From: Streptomyces avermitilis MA-4680 = NBRC 14893
GTDB lineage: Bacteria; Actinomycetota; Actinomycetes; Streptomycetales; Streptomycetaceae
Assembly (NCBI RefSeq): GCF_000009765.2
Contig: NC_003155.5
Span: forward strand, 8,122,001 to 8,186,000
DNA length: 64,000 nucleotides
Direction of reading: 5' to 3'
Shown: one piece after another, positions 1 to 7,635 of the stretch
Layout of the letters: each line of letters opens with the position of its first letter
How positions within the stretch are numbered: the first letter of the stretch is position 1
Notes under the pieces: model-generated
What the model was told of the DNA's origin: nothing
What the model saw: only the letters and a program-made list of their open reading frames with translations
Database searches by the model: none
Position numbers and translations under genes: made by a program

Positions 1-224
1 GCGGCTGCCGCGGGATATTCCTGGACTACGGCGAGCTGGAGTCGCTGACCCAGCTGGAGTCCCAGTGGTCGCAGCCCGCACCGCCGCCCCCGGCCGCCCC
101 GCAGGCCTACCCGGCCGCTCCCGCCTGGGGTGCCCCGCACGGTGGGCACGGCGGCGGTCACTACGGCGGCCACGGCGGCCACCAGCGGCACAAGAGCTTC
201 GGTCACATGCTCTTCTCGTCCTGA
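1..224 (+). CDS. Zinc-ribbon (zf-TFIIB type) protein, C-terminal part
   Basis: The reading frame is open from the left edge and ends with TGA at 222-224, so only the last 73 residues are visible. They begin with GCRGIFLDYGELE, which matches the second half of the TFIIB-like zinc-ribbon family (a second zinc-binding Cys followed by G-x-[WF]-L-D-x-G-E-L-E). After it comes a Pro/Ala-rich linker and a Gly/His-rich tail with repeated GGH units, ending KSFGHMLFSS. The family is assigned from this motif; the first Cys pair lies outside the window. The function of these small actinobacterial zinc-ribbon proteins is not known. A strong hairpin follows the stop immediately. Confidence 0.7.
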   Translation, partial: GCRGIFLDYGELESLTQLESQWSQPAPPPPAAPQAYPAAPAWGAPHGGHGGGHYGGHGGHQRHKSFGHMLFSS

Positions 225-229
225 CTGAA

Positions 230-262
230 AAAGGGCTCCTCCCGAGTGGAGGAGCCCTTTTC
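230..262 (+). terminator. Intrinsic terminator after the zinc-ribbon gene
   Basis: A perfect 13-bp stem (230-242 with 248-260) has a 5-nt loop and ends in a short T run. It lies 6 nt after the stop codon. Confidence 0.85.
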
Positions 263-312
263 CGTGCCGCCGGGACGGCGTGCATCCATGCCGCTGCGGA
301 CGGCGGGAACGA

Positions 313-349
313 CGAAGCCCCCGACCGTACGAGACGGCCGGGGGCTTCG
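313..349 (-). terminator. Terminator of the leftward tRNA operon
   Basis: An 11-bp stem pairs 313-323 with 339-349 around a 15-nt loop. It lies just past the 3' end of the last tRNA-Val in the leftward direction, where an operon terminator is expected. Read leftward, it is followed by a T-containing tract (TCGTCGTT). Confidence 0.7.
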
Positions 350-351
350 GC

Positions 352-426
352 TGGTGCGCGATACTGGGATTGAACCAGTGACCTCTTCCGTGTCAGGGAA
401 GCGCTCTCCCGCTGAGCTAATCGCGC
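352..426 (-). tRNA. tRNA-Val(GAC), copy 3 of the cluster
   Basis: The full cloverleaf is visible. The acceptor GCGCGAT/ATCGCGC pairs 420-426 with 356-362. The anticodon loop CTGACAC gives anticodon GAC (valine). The T-arm contains GGTTCAATCCC. The discriminator A is at 355, and an encoded CCA follows at 354-352, unlike the other two Val copies. Confidence 0.95.
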
Positions 427-466
427 GGGACGGGCCCTCGAGCTACAGGGACCAGGTGGTGCTGCG

Positions 467-538
467 TGCGCGATACTGGGATTGAACCAGTGACCTCTTC
501 CGTGTCAGGGAAGCGCTCTCCCGCTGAGCTAATCGCGC
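467..538 (-). tRNA. tRNA-Val(GAC), copy 2
   Basis: The body is nearly identical to the neighbouring copy, with the same acceptor GCGCGAT/ATCGCGC and anticodon GAC. The discriminator A is at 467 and CCA is not encoded. Confidence 0.95.
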
Positions 539-557
539 GGGGATCCTTGCGGACCAG

Positions 558-629
558 TGGACGATACTGGGATTGAACCAGTGACCTCTTCCGTGTCAGG
601 GAAGCGCTCTCCCGCTGAGCTAATCGTCC
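558..629 (-). tRNA. tRNA-Val(GAC), copy 1
   Basis: It has the same body and anticodon GAC but a different acceptor stem, GGACGAT/ATCGTCC, with the change compensated on both strands. CCA is not encoded. It starts only 4 bases from the encoded CCA of tRNA-Cys, which is good evidence of co-transcription. Confidence 0.95.
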
Positions 630-630
630 A

Positions 631-704
631 TGGAGGTGGAGACGGGATTTGAACCCGTGTAGACGGCTTTGCAGGCCGTTGCCTCGCCTCTCGGCCACTC
701 CACC
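631..704 (-). tRNA. tRNA-Cys(GCA)
   Basis: The acceptor GGTGGAG/CTCCACC pairs 698-704 with 635-641. The anticodon loop CTGCAAA gives GCA (cysteine). The discriminator is U, as expected for tRNA-Cys, and CCA is encoded at 633-631. Confidence 0.95.
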
Positions 705-742
705 AGGAGTGCAGGGATTCGGGAAGATCCCCTGTTCTTCCG

Positions 743-815
743 AGCGGACGACGAGGCTCGAACTCGCGACCTCAACCTTGGCAAGGTTGCGCTCTACCAA
801 CTGAGCTACGTCCGC
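743..815 (-). tRNA. tRNA-Gly(GCC)
   Basis: The acceptor GCGGACG/CGTCCGC is intact. The anticodon loop TTGCCAA gives GCC (glycine). The discriminator is U and CCA is not encoded. It is the promoter-proximal gene of the leftward operon Gly-Cys-Val-Val-Val. Confidence 0.95.
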
Positions 816-856
816 TTGTCGTTTCGGTCCGCTCTCGCGTCCCGGCGACGTGTTGA

Positions 857-884
857 ACTCTAGCGGATTCCCGGGCCAGCACAA
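857..884 (-). promoter_or_regulatory. Promoter of the tRNA operon
   Basis: On the minus strand, TTGTGC (884-879) and TAGAGT (862-857) are separated by 16 bp, a good match to the housekeeping -35/-10 pattern. It lies about 42 bp upstream of tRNA-Gly. A 7-bp inverted repeat, GCACAAA...TTTGTGC (879-898), overlaps the -35 box. Confidence 0.6.
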
Positions 885-957
885 AAACGCGTTTGTGCAG
901 CGTGCTGCGGTGCGCCTGCTCGAAGACATGGTCAGGGCATCCTCAGGTCACCCGCCA

Positions 958-973
958 TAGACTCGACGGCGTG
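958..973 (+). promoter_or_regulatory. -10 box placed for a leaderless pabB transcript
   Basis: TAGACT at 958-963 fits the Streptomyces -10 pattern TAnnnT. It lies only 7 bp before the GTG at 971. With no Shine-Dalgarno sequence nearby, this suggests a leaderless mRNA starting at or near that GTG. No clear -35 box is seen. Confidence 0.45.
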
Positions 974-2014
974 CTCGACCTCCCTCCTCTCGCCCGCTTC
1001 GGCGGCCTCGTCGCGACCGGTCTCCTCGACGTCACCAGCGACCCCGCGGCCCTCGACTCCACCGGTTTCTGGGCCGTTTGCGCCGACTTCGAGGGCCGTC
1101 TGACCTGCGCCCGCTTCCGGAACGTACAAGAGGAAGCGGTGCGAGCGCCCGAGCCGGGGCGGTGGCGAGGCCCCGCGGCCGGTGACTGGACGTCGTCCCT
1201 CGACCGCACCGCGTACACGGCGGGGGTACGCCGCATCCGCGAGCACATCGCGGCCGGCGAGGTCTACCAGGCGAACCTCTGCCGGGTGCTCTCCGCGCCC
1301 ATCGCCCCCGACGCCGACGTGGACGCGCTCACCGCCCTGCTGGCCCGCGGCAACCCGGCGCCGTATGCCGGAACGATTCGCCTGCCGGGGCACGGCGTCG
1401 AGATCGCGACCGCGTCTCCCGAACTCTTCCTGCGCCGCACCGGCGCCGCCGTCGAGTCGGGACCGATCAAGGGCACCGGGCGCACCGAGGCGGACCTCCT
1501 GACGAAGGACTACGCCGAGAACGTGATGATCGTGGACCTCGTCCGCAACGACATAGGACGCGTCTGCGCCACGGGGACGGTGACCGTCCCGGACCTCTGC
1601 GTCGTCGAGAAGCATCCGGGCCTGGTCCACCTCGTCTCCACCGTCCACGGCGAACTGCGCGCGGACGTCGGCTGGCCGGAACTCCTCGCCGCCTCCTTCC
1701 CGCCCGGCTCCGTGACCGGCGCACCCAAGTCGAGTGCGCTGCGGATCATCGAGGCCCTGGAGACGGCGCCCCGCGGTCCGTACTGCGGCGGCATCGGCTG
1801 GGTCGACGCGGACCGGCGGACCGCGGAGCTCGCCGTCGGCATCCGCACCTTCTGGATCGACCGCCCCGCCGGCCTGCTGCGCTTCGGCACGGGCGCGGGC
1901 ATCACCTGGGGCTCCGACCCCGAGGGTGAGTGGCGGGAGACCGAGCTGAAGGCCGCCCGGCTGCTCGCGGTAGCGTCGGGGGAGTACGAGGAAAGTGGAA
2001 GGACCCTGACGTGA
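971..2014 (+). CDS. pabB: Aminodeoxychorismate synthase component I (chorismate-binding enzyme)
   Basis: This protein of 347 residues from GTG 971 belongs to the chorismate-utilising family. It has the motif IREHIAAGEVYQANL (about 89-103), the signature GPIKGTGRT (about 163-171; the PIKGT lysine is typical of PabB and anthranilate synthase), the run LVRNDIGR, and the C-terminal GSVTGAPK motif. Members convert chorismate and ammonia to 4-amino-4-deoxychorismate for folate synthesis. The next gene, overlapping by 4 bp (GTGA), is the matching lyase PabC, which favours PabB over anthranilate or isochorismate synthase. The reading frame extends upstream to a TTG at 893, but that part covers the promoter region, and the -10 box supports GTG 971. 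No glutamine amidotransferase partner is adjacent. Confidence 0.85.
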   Translation: MLDLPPLARFGGLVATGLLDVTSDPAALDSTGFWAVCADFEGRLTCARFRNVQEEAVRAPEPGRWRGPAAGDWTSSLDRTAYTAGVRRIREHIAAGEVYQANLCRVLSAPIAPDADVDALTALLARGNPAPYAGTIRLPGHGVEIATASPELFLRRTGAAVESGPIKGTGRTEADLLTKDYAENVMIVDLVRNDIGRVCATGTVTVPDLCVVEKHPGLVHLVSTVHGELRADVGWPELLAASFPPGSVTGAPKSSALRIIEALETAPRGPYCGGIGWVDADRRTAELAVGIRTFWIDRPAGLLRFGTGAGITWGSDPEGEWRETELKAARLLAVASGEYEESGRTLT

Positions 2015-2832
2015 AGATCTGGCTCGACGGCGGGCTGCAGGACTCCGAGACCGCCCGCGTCTCCGTCTTCGACCACGGGCTGACCGTGGGTGACGGCATC
2101 TTCGAGACCGTCAAGGCGGCCGAGGGGCGGCCGTTCGCGCTGACCCGCCACCTCGACCGGCTGGCGCGTTCGGCGCGGGGCCTCGGGCTGCCCGAGCCCG
2201 ACCTGGACGAGGTACGCCGCGCCTGCGCCGCCGTCCTGGACGCCAATCCGATGCCGCTCGGCCGGCTGCGCATCACGTACACCGGCGGCTACGGTCCGCT
2301 CGGCTCCGACCGCGGCGAGAAGGGGCCGACCCTGGTCGTCGCCGTCGGCGAGTCCGCCCGCCGCCCCGATTCCACCGCCGTGATCACCGTGCCGTGGACG
2401 CGCAACGAGCGCGGCGCGCTCACCGGTCTCAAGACCACCTCGTACGCCGAGAACGTCGTCGCCCTCGCCCGCGCGCGCGAACAGGGCGCGTCCGAGGCGC
2501 TGTTCGCCAACACGGTCGGCCGGCTGTGCGAGGGCACCGGGTCGAACGTCTTCGTCGTGCTCGACGGCGAGATCCACACCCCGCCGGTCGACTCCGGCTG
2601 CCTCGCGGGCATCACCCGCGCGCTCACCGTCGAGTGGACCGGCGCCAAGGAGACCGACCTGCCCCTCGACGTCCTGGACAGCGCCGAGGAGGTGTTCCTC
2701 ACGTCCACGCTGCGCGATGTGCAGGGCGTGCACCGGGTCGACTCCCGCGAACTCCCGGGCGCGCCGGGCCCGGTGACCGCCAAGGCCATGCGGCTCTTCG
2801 ACGAGCAGGCCGGGGACGACCTCGACCCGTAG
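2011..2832 (+). CDS. pabC: Aminodeoxychorismate lyase (PLP fold type IV)
   Basis: This 273-residue protein begins VKIWLDGGLQ at a GTG that overlaps the pabB stop. The arrangement FDHGLTVGDGIFET near the N-terminus, the probable PLP lysine Lys141 in GLKTTSYAENV, and the phosphate-binding stretch CEGTGSNVFVVLDG are typical of class IV aminotransferases and lyases (PabC, branched-chain and D-amino acid aminotransferases). Coupling to pabB points to 4-amino-4-deoxychorismate lyase, which yields p-aminobenzoate and pyruvate. A branched-chain aminotransferase is less likely because the protein is short and lies in this operon. Confidence 0.85.
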   Translation: MKIWLDGGLQDSETARVSVFDHGLTVGDGIFETVKAAEGRPFALTRHLDRLARSARGLGLPEPDLDEVRRACAAVLDANPMPLGRLRITYTGGYGPLGSDRGEKGPTLVVAVGESARRPDSTAVITVPWTRNERGALTGLKTTSYAENVVALARAREQGASEALFANTVGRLCEGTGSNVFVVLDGEIHTPPVDSGCLAGITRALTVEWTGAKETDLPLDVLDSAEEVFLTSTLRDVQGVHRVDSRELPGAPGPVTAKAMRLFDEQAGDDLDP

Positions 2833-2894
2833 GACGGCCAGGGCACTCGGATATCCGGATGACGGAGGGCCGCAGGGCGGGTAGAACTCCCGTG

Positions 2895-3713
2895 ATGACC
2901 ACCACCCTGCGGCCGGTCGAGCCGCTTCAGCATGCCGCCGACGGGACGCGTTCGCGCCGCTACCACGTGTGCGTGAACAGCCGCCCCGTAGGCGTGATCC
3001 ACCTCGCGACGCACCCTGTTTTCGGGCCGTCCGTCGCCCGGATCGACGAGCTGCGCATCGAGGAGCCGGACCGGCGGCGCGGCCGCGGCACGGTCGCCGC
3101 GCTCGCCGCGGAGGAGGTGGTGCGCGGCTGGGGCTGCAAGCGGATCGAGGTCCAGGTGCCCGGCGAGGCCGGCCTGCGGCTGGCCGGCGCGCTCGGCTAC
3201 GTCCTGCGCAACCGCGGCATGGAGAAGCGGCTCGGCACCACCGCCCCGGGACTTCCCGAGGGCAGCCGGGGGCGGCCCATGACGGCTGCCGAGTTCGGTC
3301 CGTGGGAGGAGCGTGGCAGGGCGCACTACGCGCAGAGCTGGATCGACCGGGGCGTTCCCGAGGCCGAGGCACGGGAGAAGGCGGAGAAGGACCACGCCAG
3401 GCATCTCCCCGACGGCGTGGACAGTCCCGGAACACTGCTCACCGTCCTGGAGCACGAAGGGGTGCCCGTCGGAACGCTGTGGCTGGCGCTGTCCGAGGGC
3501 AGCACGTTCGTCTTCGACGTCGAGGCCGACGCACGCCACCGCGGCCAGGGCCACGGACGTTCGCTGATGCTGCTGGCCGAGGCCCAGTCGGTGGCCGCCG
3601 GAAAGAGCCGGATCGGCCTCAACGTCTTCGCCGGCAACACCCCCGCGGAGCGCCTCTACGAGTCACTGGGCTACGAGCCGACGCAGTACGTCCTGTACAA
3701 GGAGCTGCTCTGA
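2895..3713 (+). CDS. Tandem GNAT-family N-acetyltransferase
   Basis: This cytoplasmic protein of 272 residues contains two GNAT-like halves. The N-terminal one (about 30-120) carries IDELRIEEPDRRRGRGTVAA, where the R-x-x-G-x-G loop binds the acetyl-CoA pyrophosphate. The C-terminal one (about 165-270) carries FDVEADARHRGQGHGRSLML and ends with the usual NTPAERLYESLGYEPTQYVLYKEL. The substrate cannot be predicted. The start is ATG 2895, with a GTG one codon upstream (2892) as an alternative. It follows pabC by about 60 bp and converges on the DsbA-like gene. A second complete R-x-x-G-x-G loop suggests that the C-terminal half is active. Confidence 0.8.
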   Translation: MTTTLRPVEPLQHAADGTRSRRYHVCVNSRPVGVIHLATHPVFGPSVARIDELRIEEPDRRRGRGTVAALAAEEVVRGWGCKRIEVQVPGEAGLRLAGALGYVLRNRGMEKRLGTTAPGLPEGSRGRPMTAAEFGPWEERGRAHYAQSWIDRGVPEAEAREKAEKDHARHLPDGVDSPGTLLTVLEHEGVPVGTLWLALSEGSTFVFDVEADARHRGQGHGRSLMLLAEAQSVAAGKSRIGLNVFAGNTPAERLYESLGYEPTQYVLYKELL

Positions 3714-3788
3714 ACCTGGGCCGACGTGTACGACGAGCCCCCTCCGGCCTCCACGGGCAGGCTCCCTCCGCCGGACCTCAGGCTTCCC

Positions 3789-3833
3789 CTCAGCCTTCCC
3801 GTTCTCAGCCTTCCTGGTCTCAGCCTTCCTGTT
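3789..3833. repeat. Three tandem 15-bp repeats across the end of the DsbA-like gene
   Basis: The unit is CTCAGCCTTCCTGGT with minor variation at 3789-3803, 3804-3818 and 3819-3833. The unit is five codons long, so on the minus strand each copy carries an in-frame TGA. Confidence 0.9.
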
Positions 3834-4350
3834 CACGCTCCGCCAGGAGGCGGTCCGCGATTTCCTCGACGCGCTCGCGCAGCCCCTTCTGGCTCTTGTT
3901 GCCGTCGAGGCGCTCGCCGCCGATGACATAGGTGGGGGTGCCGGTCACGCCGATCGCCTTGCCCTCGGCCTGGTCCGCGTCGACGATCAGGATGTGCCGG
4001 CCGTCGATCAGCGCCGTGTCGAACTCCTCTGCGTCCAGACCGAGTTCGCGGGCCACCTCGACCAGGAAGGGTTCTCCCTTACGGTCCAGCTCCTCGACCC
4101 GGCCGAGCACCGCCTCGACGTACGGCCAGCCCTGCCCCTGCTCCGCGGCCTCCTCGGCGGCCTGGGCCGCGGCGAAGGCGTGCTTGTGCTTCTCCAGCGG
4201 GAAGTGCCGCAGCCGCAGCTCGAGACGATCGCCGTAGCGGGCGCGCAGCGCGCGCAGGTCGTCGAGGGCGCTGCGGCAGTCGGGGCACTGGAGTTCGCAC
4301 CAGACGTCCAGCACGGGGACGGCGAGAGGCGCGGGGGAGGAGTCGTTCAT
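3820..4350 (-). CDS. DsbA-family thioredoxin-fold oxidoreductase
   Basis: This 176-residue protein starts MNDSSPAPLAVPVLDVWCELQC. It has a thioredoxin-type active site, Cys22-Pro-Asp-Cys25, on the first strand, then an all-helical insert (about 60-130). Near the C-terminus is the cis-proline loop IGVTGTPTYVIGGERLDG, which is the DsbA-like arrangement. There is no signal peptide, so it is probably a cytoplasmic thiol oxidoreductase or disulfide isomerase of the FrnE/DsbA-like type. The downstream half of the gene ends inside a 15-bp tandem repeat that also supplies the stop codon. Longer readings from upstream codons extend into the divergent promoter region and are unlikely. Confidence 0.8.
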   Translation of the reverse strand: MNDSSPAPLAVPVLDVWCELQCPDCRSALDDLRALRARYGDRLELRLRHFPLEKHKHAFAAAQAAEEAAEQGQGWPYVEAVLGRVEELDRKGEPFLVEVARELGLDAEEFDTALIDGRHILIVDADQAEGKAIGVTGTPTYVIGGERLDGNKSQKGLRERVEEIADRLLAEREQEG

Positions 4351-4555
4351 GGTCCACAGTCTTCCAGGAGCAGAGGTGACGACCCAACCGGGACCTCCCG
4401 AGCGGTCCCGGGGCGGAGCCTGGAACGGGCCCTGGGGAGGAGACGACCCGGAGATGTCCCTGAGGTCCGGTCGGACCATGGCATACCGGGCGCGGGGCGG
4501 TGCAGGATGGGAGGGAGAGCCTCCCCTGCCCGATCGAGCCCGCCTGGAGGACCGG

Positions 4556-4999
4556 ATGATTGCCGAGACCGTCTGTTCCGCCGTCTCCGCGGCCGGCCTG
4601 GGCATAGCCGTGGTCACGGCCTACCGCAAGCGCTTCCTCGCGGCCGCCCGCATCGCCGCGTACTCGCTGGTGCCCGTAGGCCTGGTGATGACGGGGGTCG
4701 TCGGCTGGGCGGCCGACACCACTTTCAGCCCGACGGCATGGGCGGGCTTCGCCTTGCTCGGCGGTGCCTGGCTGCTGTTCGCGACCACGCGTGCCGTGGA
4801 GCGCCGCAGCGGCGGTACACGCAAGGAACGCAAGGCGGCCAAGGCCGCCCAGCGTGAAGCAGTGGCCCCCGCGGCCTCCGCGCCCTCACTGGGGGAGGGC
4901 GCCCGCCCGGCGGCCCGGCCCGCGACCACCCCCCGGGCGACCGGCGCCTCGGACGACTTCAGCGACATCGAGGCCATCCTCAAGAAGCACGGCATATGA
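4556..4999 (+). CDS. Small membrane protein of unknown function
   Basis: This 147-residue protein starts at ATG 4556, preceded by GGAGG at 4546-4550. It has three hydrophobic segments (about 4-20, 32-50 and 60-80, the last including WAGFALLGGAWLLF). A basic stretch rich in Lys/Arg/Ala follows, and a conserved acidic end (DDFSDIEAILKKHGI). I recognise it as a conserved Streptomyces protein without a known role. Relatives have sometimes been labelled cellulose synthase, but no glycosyltransferase motif is present and I do not support that name. Confidence 0.75.
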   Translation: MIAETVCSAVSAAGLGIAVVTAYRKRFLAAARIAAYSLVPVGLVMTGVVGWAADTTFSPTAWAGFALLGGAWLLFATTRAVERRSGGTRKERKAAKAAQREAVAPAASAPSLGEGARPAARPATTPRATGASDDFSDIEAILKKHGI

Positions 5000-5179
5000 G
5001 GAAGCCCGGCAGGCAGATGAAGCGGGCGGCCTGACGGGCTGAAACGACACAGAAGATCACCCGACCCGCGCCCAAGTGATCACGTTCGCTCCGCGCCCTC
5101 ACGGATATTGGCGAACTCCCGGTCATCCCGGGCGTGTTGATCCCGGGGCGGGTGTCGGCTGCGCCATCATCGCGACGAG

Positions 5180-5332
5180 ATGCTGGACACAACCCAGAGC
5201 GACACCGCGGCTCCTCCCGAGGAGCGGCGAGGTTGTCTCTTCGCGCTTTCCCAGCCACCGCTGATGATCTTCCTTGCGGTGATCGGCTGCCTTCTGCTCA
5301 TGGCATCGCTGCACGACCTGCTGCTGCTCTGA
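5180..5332 (+). CDS. Small single-span membrane protein (hypothetical)
   Basis: This short frame of 50 codons from ATG 5180 encodes a charged N-terminal part (MLDTTQSDTAAPPEERRG) followed by one strongly hydrophobic segment (PLMIFLAVIGCLLLMASLHDLLLL) that runs to the stop. Third-position G/C bias is present but weaker than in long genes, and the ribosome-binding site is poor. It may be a real micro-protein of the membrane. The family is not recognised with certainty. Confidence 0.45.
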   Translation: MLDTTQSDTAAPPEERRGCLFALSQPPLMIFLAVIGCLLLMASLHDLLLL

Positions 5333-5547
5333 GCCGTACGCGGAGCCCCTGGCGCCACCCGCCGAGGGCTCCGTCAGCCCGGCGCGTTCCTGGTGCCCAG
5401 CTCCGCCGTCCTCCCTGCCCCCGGTATGGCTCCACCCCCCGTCACGGCTCCTTTGCCGTTACGGCTCCGGTGCTGTCGCCGCTCCCGGCCGGGTCGGATT
5501 CTGCCTCGCCGCCCGTGGCCGACGCGGGAACGGGCGGACGCTGCCGG

Positions 5548-6108
5548 TCAGCCCGCCGCTTCCTTGCGGCGCGCCCGGTAGGCGGCCACGTGGAGGCGGT
5601 TGCCGCAGGTGCGACTGTCGCAGTAGCGGCGGGAGCGGTTGCGGGAGAGGTCGACGAAGGCGCGTCGGCAGTCCGGCGCCTCGCACCGGCGCAGCCGCTC
5701 CTGCTCCCCGGCCACCACGAAGAAGGCCAGTGCCATCCCGCAGTCGGCCGCGAGGTGGTCGGCGACGGAGGCGCCCGGCGCGAAGTAGTGGACATGCCAG
5801 TCGTAGCCGTCGTGATCGGTGAGCCGGGGGGTGGTTCCGGCGGCGGCGACCAGTTCGTTGATCAGGCCGGCCGCGATCCGGGCGTCCGCGGCGGCGAAAA
5901 CCCCGGCGAACCGGTCGCGGATCTTGCGCACCGCCGAGAGATCGAACTCCGACAGGACGCCGACATCGCTGATCTCGTGCTTTCCTACGAAATCTGCGAG
6001 CGACGCGACATCCGAGAGACCGTCCCTCGCGTCGTCGTCCTCCGGTGCGGTGTTCACCAGATCGACCACGGCGTCGAGCGCGCACCGGGTGTCGTGGGTG
6101 ATCAGCAC
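5548..6108 (-). CDS. CGNR zinc-finger regulator (ABATE domain)
   Basis: This 186-residue protein starts with GTG at 6108. The N-terminal 130 or so residues resemble the ABATE domain (for example DLVNTAPEDDDARDGLSDVASLADFV). The C-terminus is the CGNR zinc finger: CEAPDCRRAFVDLSRNRS followed by RRYCDSRTCGNRLHVAAYRA (about 142-180), with four cysteines in two pairs. CGNR proteins are presumed DNA-binding transcription regulators, probably stress-responsive; no target is known. The gene is transcribed leftward, away from ssgB, with a 311-bp gap upstream that contains two hairpins. Confidence 0.85.
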   Translation of the reverse strand: MLITHDTRCALDAVVDLVNTAPEDDDARDGLSDVASLADFVGKHEISDVGVLSEFDLSAVRKIRDRFAGVFAAADARIAAGLINELVAAAGTTPRLTDHDGYDWHVHYFAPGASVADHLAADCGMALAFFVVAGEQERLRRCEAPDCRRAFVDLSRNRSRRYCDSRTCGNRLHVAAYRARRKEAAG

Positions 6109-6263
6109 GTTTCGCTCCCTGGCCTGGGGGTCGGGCGGGCGCCCGCCGATGCTGGCCGAGCCTAGCGGCTCGACGCGGCCGGGGAACCGTCGCGGGCCAT
6201 GCCTGAGGCGCCGGCGTTACGGCCGACACGTTTCCGGTACACGCGGCGCCTTCGGCGGCCGGG

Positions 6264-6338
6264 CGTCGGCCGTGCGGCCGACGAGTCGGCTCCTGCGGAC
6301 ATGCCGACGCCGCCCCCGCGTGTATACGCGGTGGCGGC
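6264..6338 (-). terminator. Two hairpins downstream of ssgB
   Basis: In the 311-bp gap 6109-6419 I see no gene. It contains an 11-bp stem with one mismatch (6309-6320 with 6327-6338, loop TGTATA) and a 9-bp perfect stem (6264-6272 with 6275-6283). In the leftward direction they follow ssgB, so they probably end its transcript. No T run is obvious. Confidence 0.5.
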
Positions 6339-6419
6339 GCCGGTGTGTACCCGATCGGGACGTTTTGGCCCGAGCCGTCTCCCCGAGTGGACGGCGCCGG
6401 GCGGCTTTGTGGGTTCTCT

Positions 6420-6833
6420 CTAGCTCTCGGCCAGGATGTGTGAGAGCTCCGTGTCGAGATCGAAATGGCGATGCTCCGTGCCGGGGGGCACGGCGGCGTC
6501 CGTTCGCTTCAGGAACGACTCCAGGGCCCGCGCCGGGGCCTCGAGCAGAGCTTCGCCCTCCGGAGAGCTCAGGGCGATGCAGACGACGCCCTGACCATGG
6601 CTGCGGGACGGCCAGACGCGGACGTCGCCGGTGCCGGTGGGCCGGTGCAGGCCCTCGGCGAGGAGGTCGCGGGCGAAGACCCACTCGACGGTTTCCTCGG
6701 CTCCGGTGTGGAAGGTGGCGTGCACGGCGTAGGGATCGGCCGTGTCATACCGCAGTCCTGCGGGTACAGGCAGTGAGGACTCGCTCGACACAACGAGGCG
6801 CAGGTGCAGCTCGCAGCTGACCGTGGTGTTCAT
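6420..6833 (-). CDS. ssgB: Sporulation-specific cell division regulator SsgB
   Basis: This SsgA-like protein of 137 residues begins MNTTVSCELHLRLVVSSESSLPVPAGLRYDTADPYAVHATFHTG and contains VEWVFARDLLAEGLHRPTGTGDVRVWPS. The sequence and the length are those of SsgB, the most conserved SALP of Streptomyces. SsgB localises to future division sites in aerial hyphae, with SsgA, and recruits FtsZ to start sporulation septation (family knowledge). The start is ATG at 6833. A weak sigma-H-like promoter can be proposed upstream. The next gene upstream is divergent. Confidence 0.93.
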   Translation of the reverse strand: MNTTVSCELHLRLVVSSESSLPVPAGLRYDTADPYAVHATFHTGAEETVEWVFARDLLAEGLHRPTGTGDVRVWPSRSHGQGVVCIALSSPEGEALLEAPARALESFLKRTDAAVPPGTEHRHFDLDTELSHILAES

Positions 6834-6894
6834 AAGCGCCAGGGCCTTTCGCTCAGTGTGCGCTCGGGGATTCGCACGTCGGCGAAATCGACAT

Positions 6895-6918
6895 GCCACC
6901 TACGGTGCCGTTGTAAAC
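6895..6918 (-). promoter_or_regulatory. Possible sigma-H-type promoter of ssgB
   Basis: On the minus strand GTTT (6918-6915) is followed after 14 bp by GGTGGC (6900-6895), which partly resembles the stress-sigma pattern GTTT-N14/15-GGGTAT. ssgB of S. coelicolor is known to depend on SigH. The -10 match is only partial. Confidence 0.3.
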
Positions 6919-7023
6919 CCCTCTGAGTGTTTTGCGTGTCTTTAGGTACCTCATCCGGCCGAGAGATCGTTCGCGAGGTACGACCATTCCGGTGACTGGT
7001 TTCCCTCCGGTAGGGTTTGTTGT

Positions 7024-7458
7024 ATGAATACGGGGAGTGACGAGCCGGGCGAGGTCGCCGTGGCCGCTGACGAAACGAACGCCGAGCGGGGGCTCGGCTC
7101 GAGGGCGCCGAAATTCATCAAGGCGCGTCGCGCGCTGCACCTGAGCTGGCAGGTGGGCGTTTTCATCGTGGGGCTCGCGGTCGTCGTCGCGGGCGTGATC
7201 ATGCTTCCGCTGCCCGGTCCGGGCTGGCTGGTGATCTTCGGAGGCATGGCGATCTGGGCGACGGAGTTCGTCTGGGCCCAGCTGGTGCTCCGCTGGACGA
7301 AGCGCAAGGTCACCGAGGCGACCCAGCGTGCGCTCGACCCCAGGGTGCGGCGCCGCAACATCATCCTCACCACCGTCGGGCTCGTGATCATCGCCGCTCT
7401 TATGGCCGTCTACGTCTGGAAGTTCGGCTTCGCGATGCCCTGGAACATCAAGGAGTAG
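7024..7458 (+). CDS. PGPGW-motif membrane protein (TIGR02611 type)
   Basis: This 144-residue protein has an acidic N-terminus, a basic segment (KFIKARRALHLSW) and two adjoining membrane helices. The first ends in IMLPLPGPGWLVIFGGMAIWATEFVWA, the PGPGW signature, and a third hydrophobic stretch lies near the C-terminus (IILTTVGLVIIAALMAVYVW). The function of this actinobacterial family is unknown. A TAGGGT box at 7011-7016 ends 7 bp before the ATG, which suggests a leaderless transcript. A valine tRNA follows about 105 bp downstream. Confidence 0.8.
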   Translation: MNTGSDEPGEVAVAADETNAERGLGSRAPKFIKARRALHLSWQVGVFIVGLAVVVAGVIMLPLPGPGWLVIFGGMAIWATEFVWAQLVLRWTKRKVTEATQRALDPRVRRRNIILTTVGLVIIAALMAVYVWKFGFAMPWNIKE

Positions 7459-7563
7459 CGGGTCGGCGCGGTGGCGGTCCAAGGGTGACCGCCGGACCTC
7501 CCCGCACGCTCGCCGGACGGTCGGGGGCACCCCCTGACATGGGGTAATGTTCTTCCTGCGCCC

Positions 7564-7635
7564 GGGCGATTAGCTCAGCGGGAGAGCGCTTCGTTCACAC
7601 CGAAGAGGTCACTGGTTCGAACCCAGTATCGCCCA
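7564..7635 (+). tRNA. tRNA-Val(CAC), left copy
   Basis: The acceptor GGGCGAT/ATCGCCC pairs 7564-7570 with 7628-7634. The anticodon loop TTCACAC gives CAC (valine). The discriminator is A and CCA is not encoded. A TAATGT box (7545-7550) lies 13 bp upstream. It differs at one base from the copy at 17938. Confidence 0.95.

Noticed and set aside
893..970. Upstream TTG start of pabB
   Set aside because: The extra 26 codons overlap promoter sequence and lack family similarity; the -10 box favours a start at 971.
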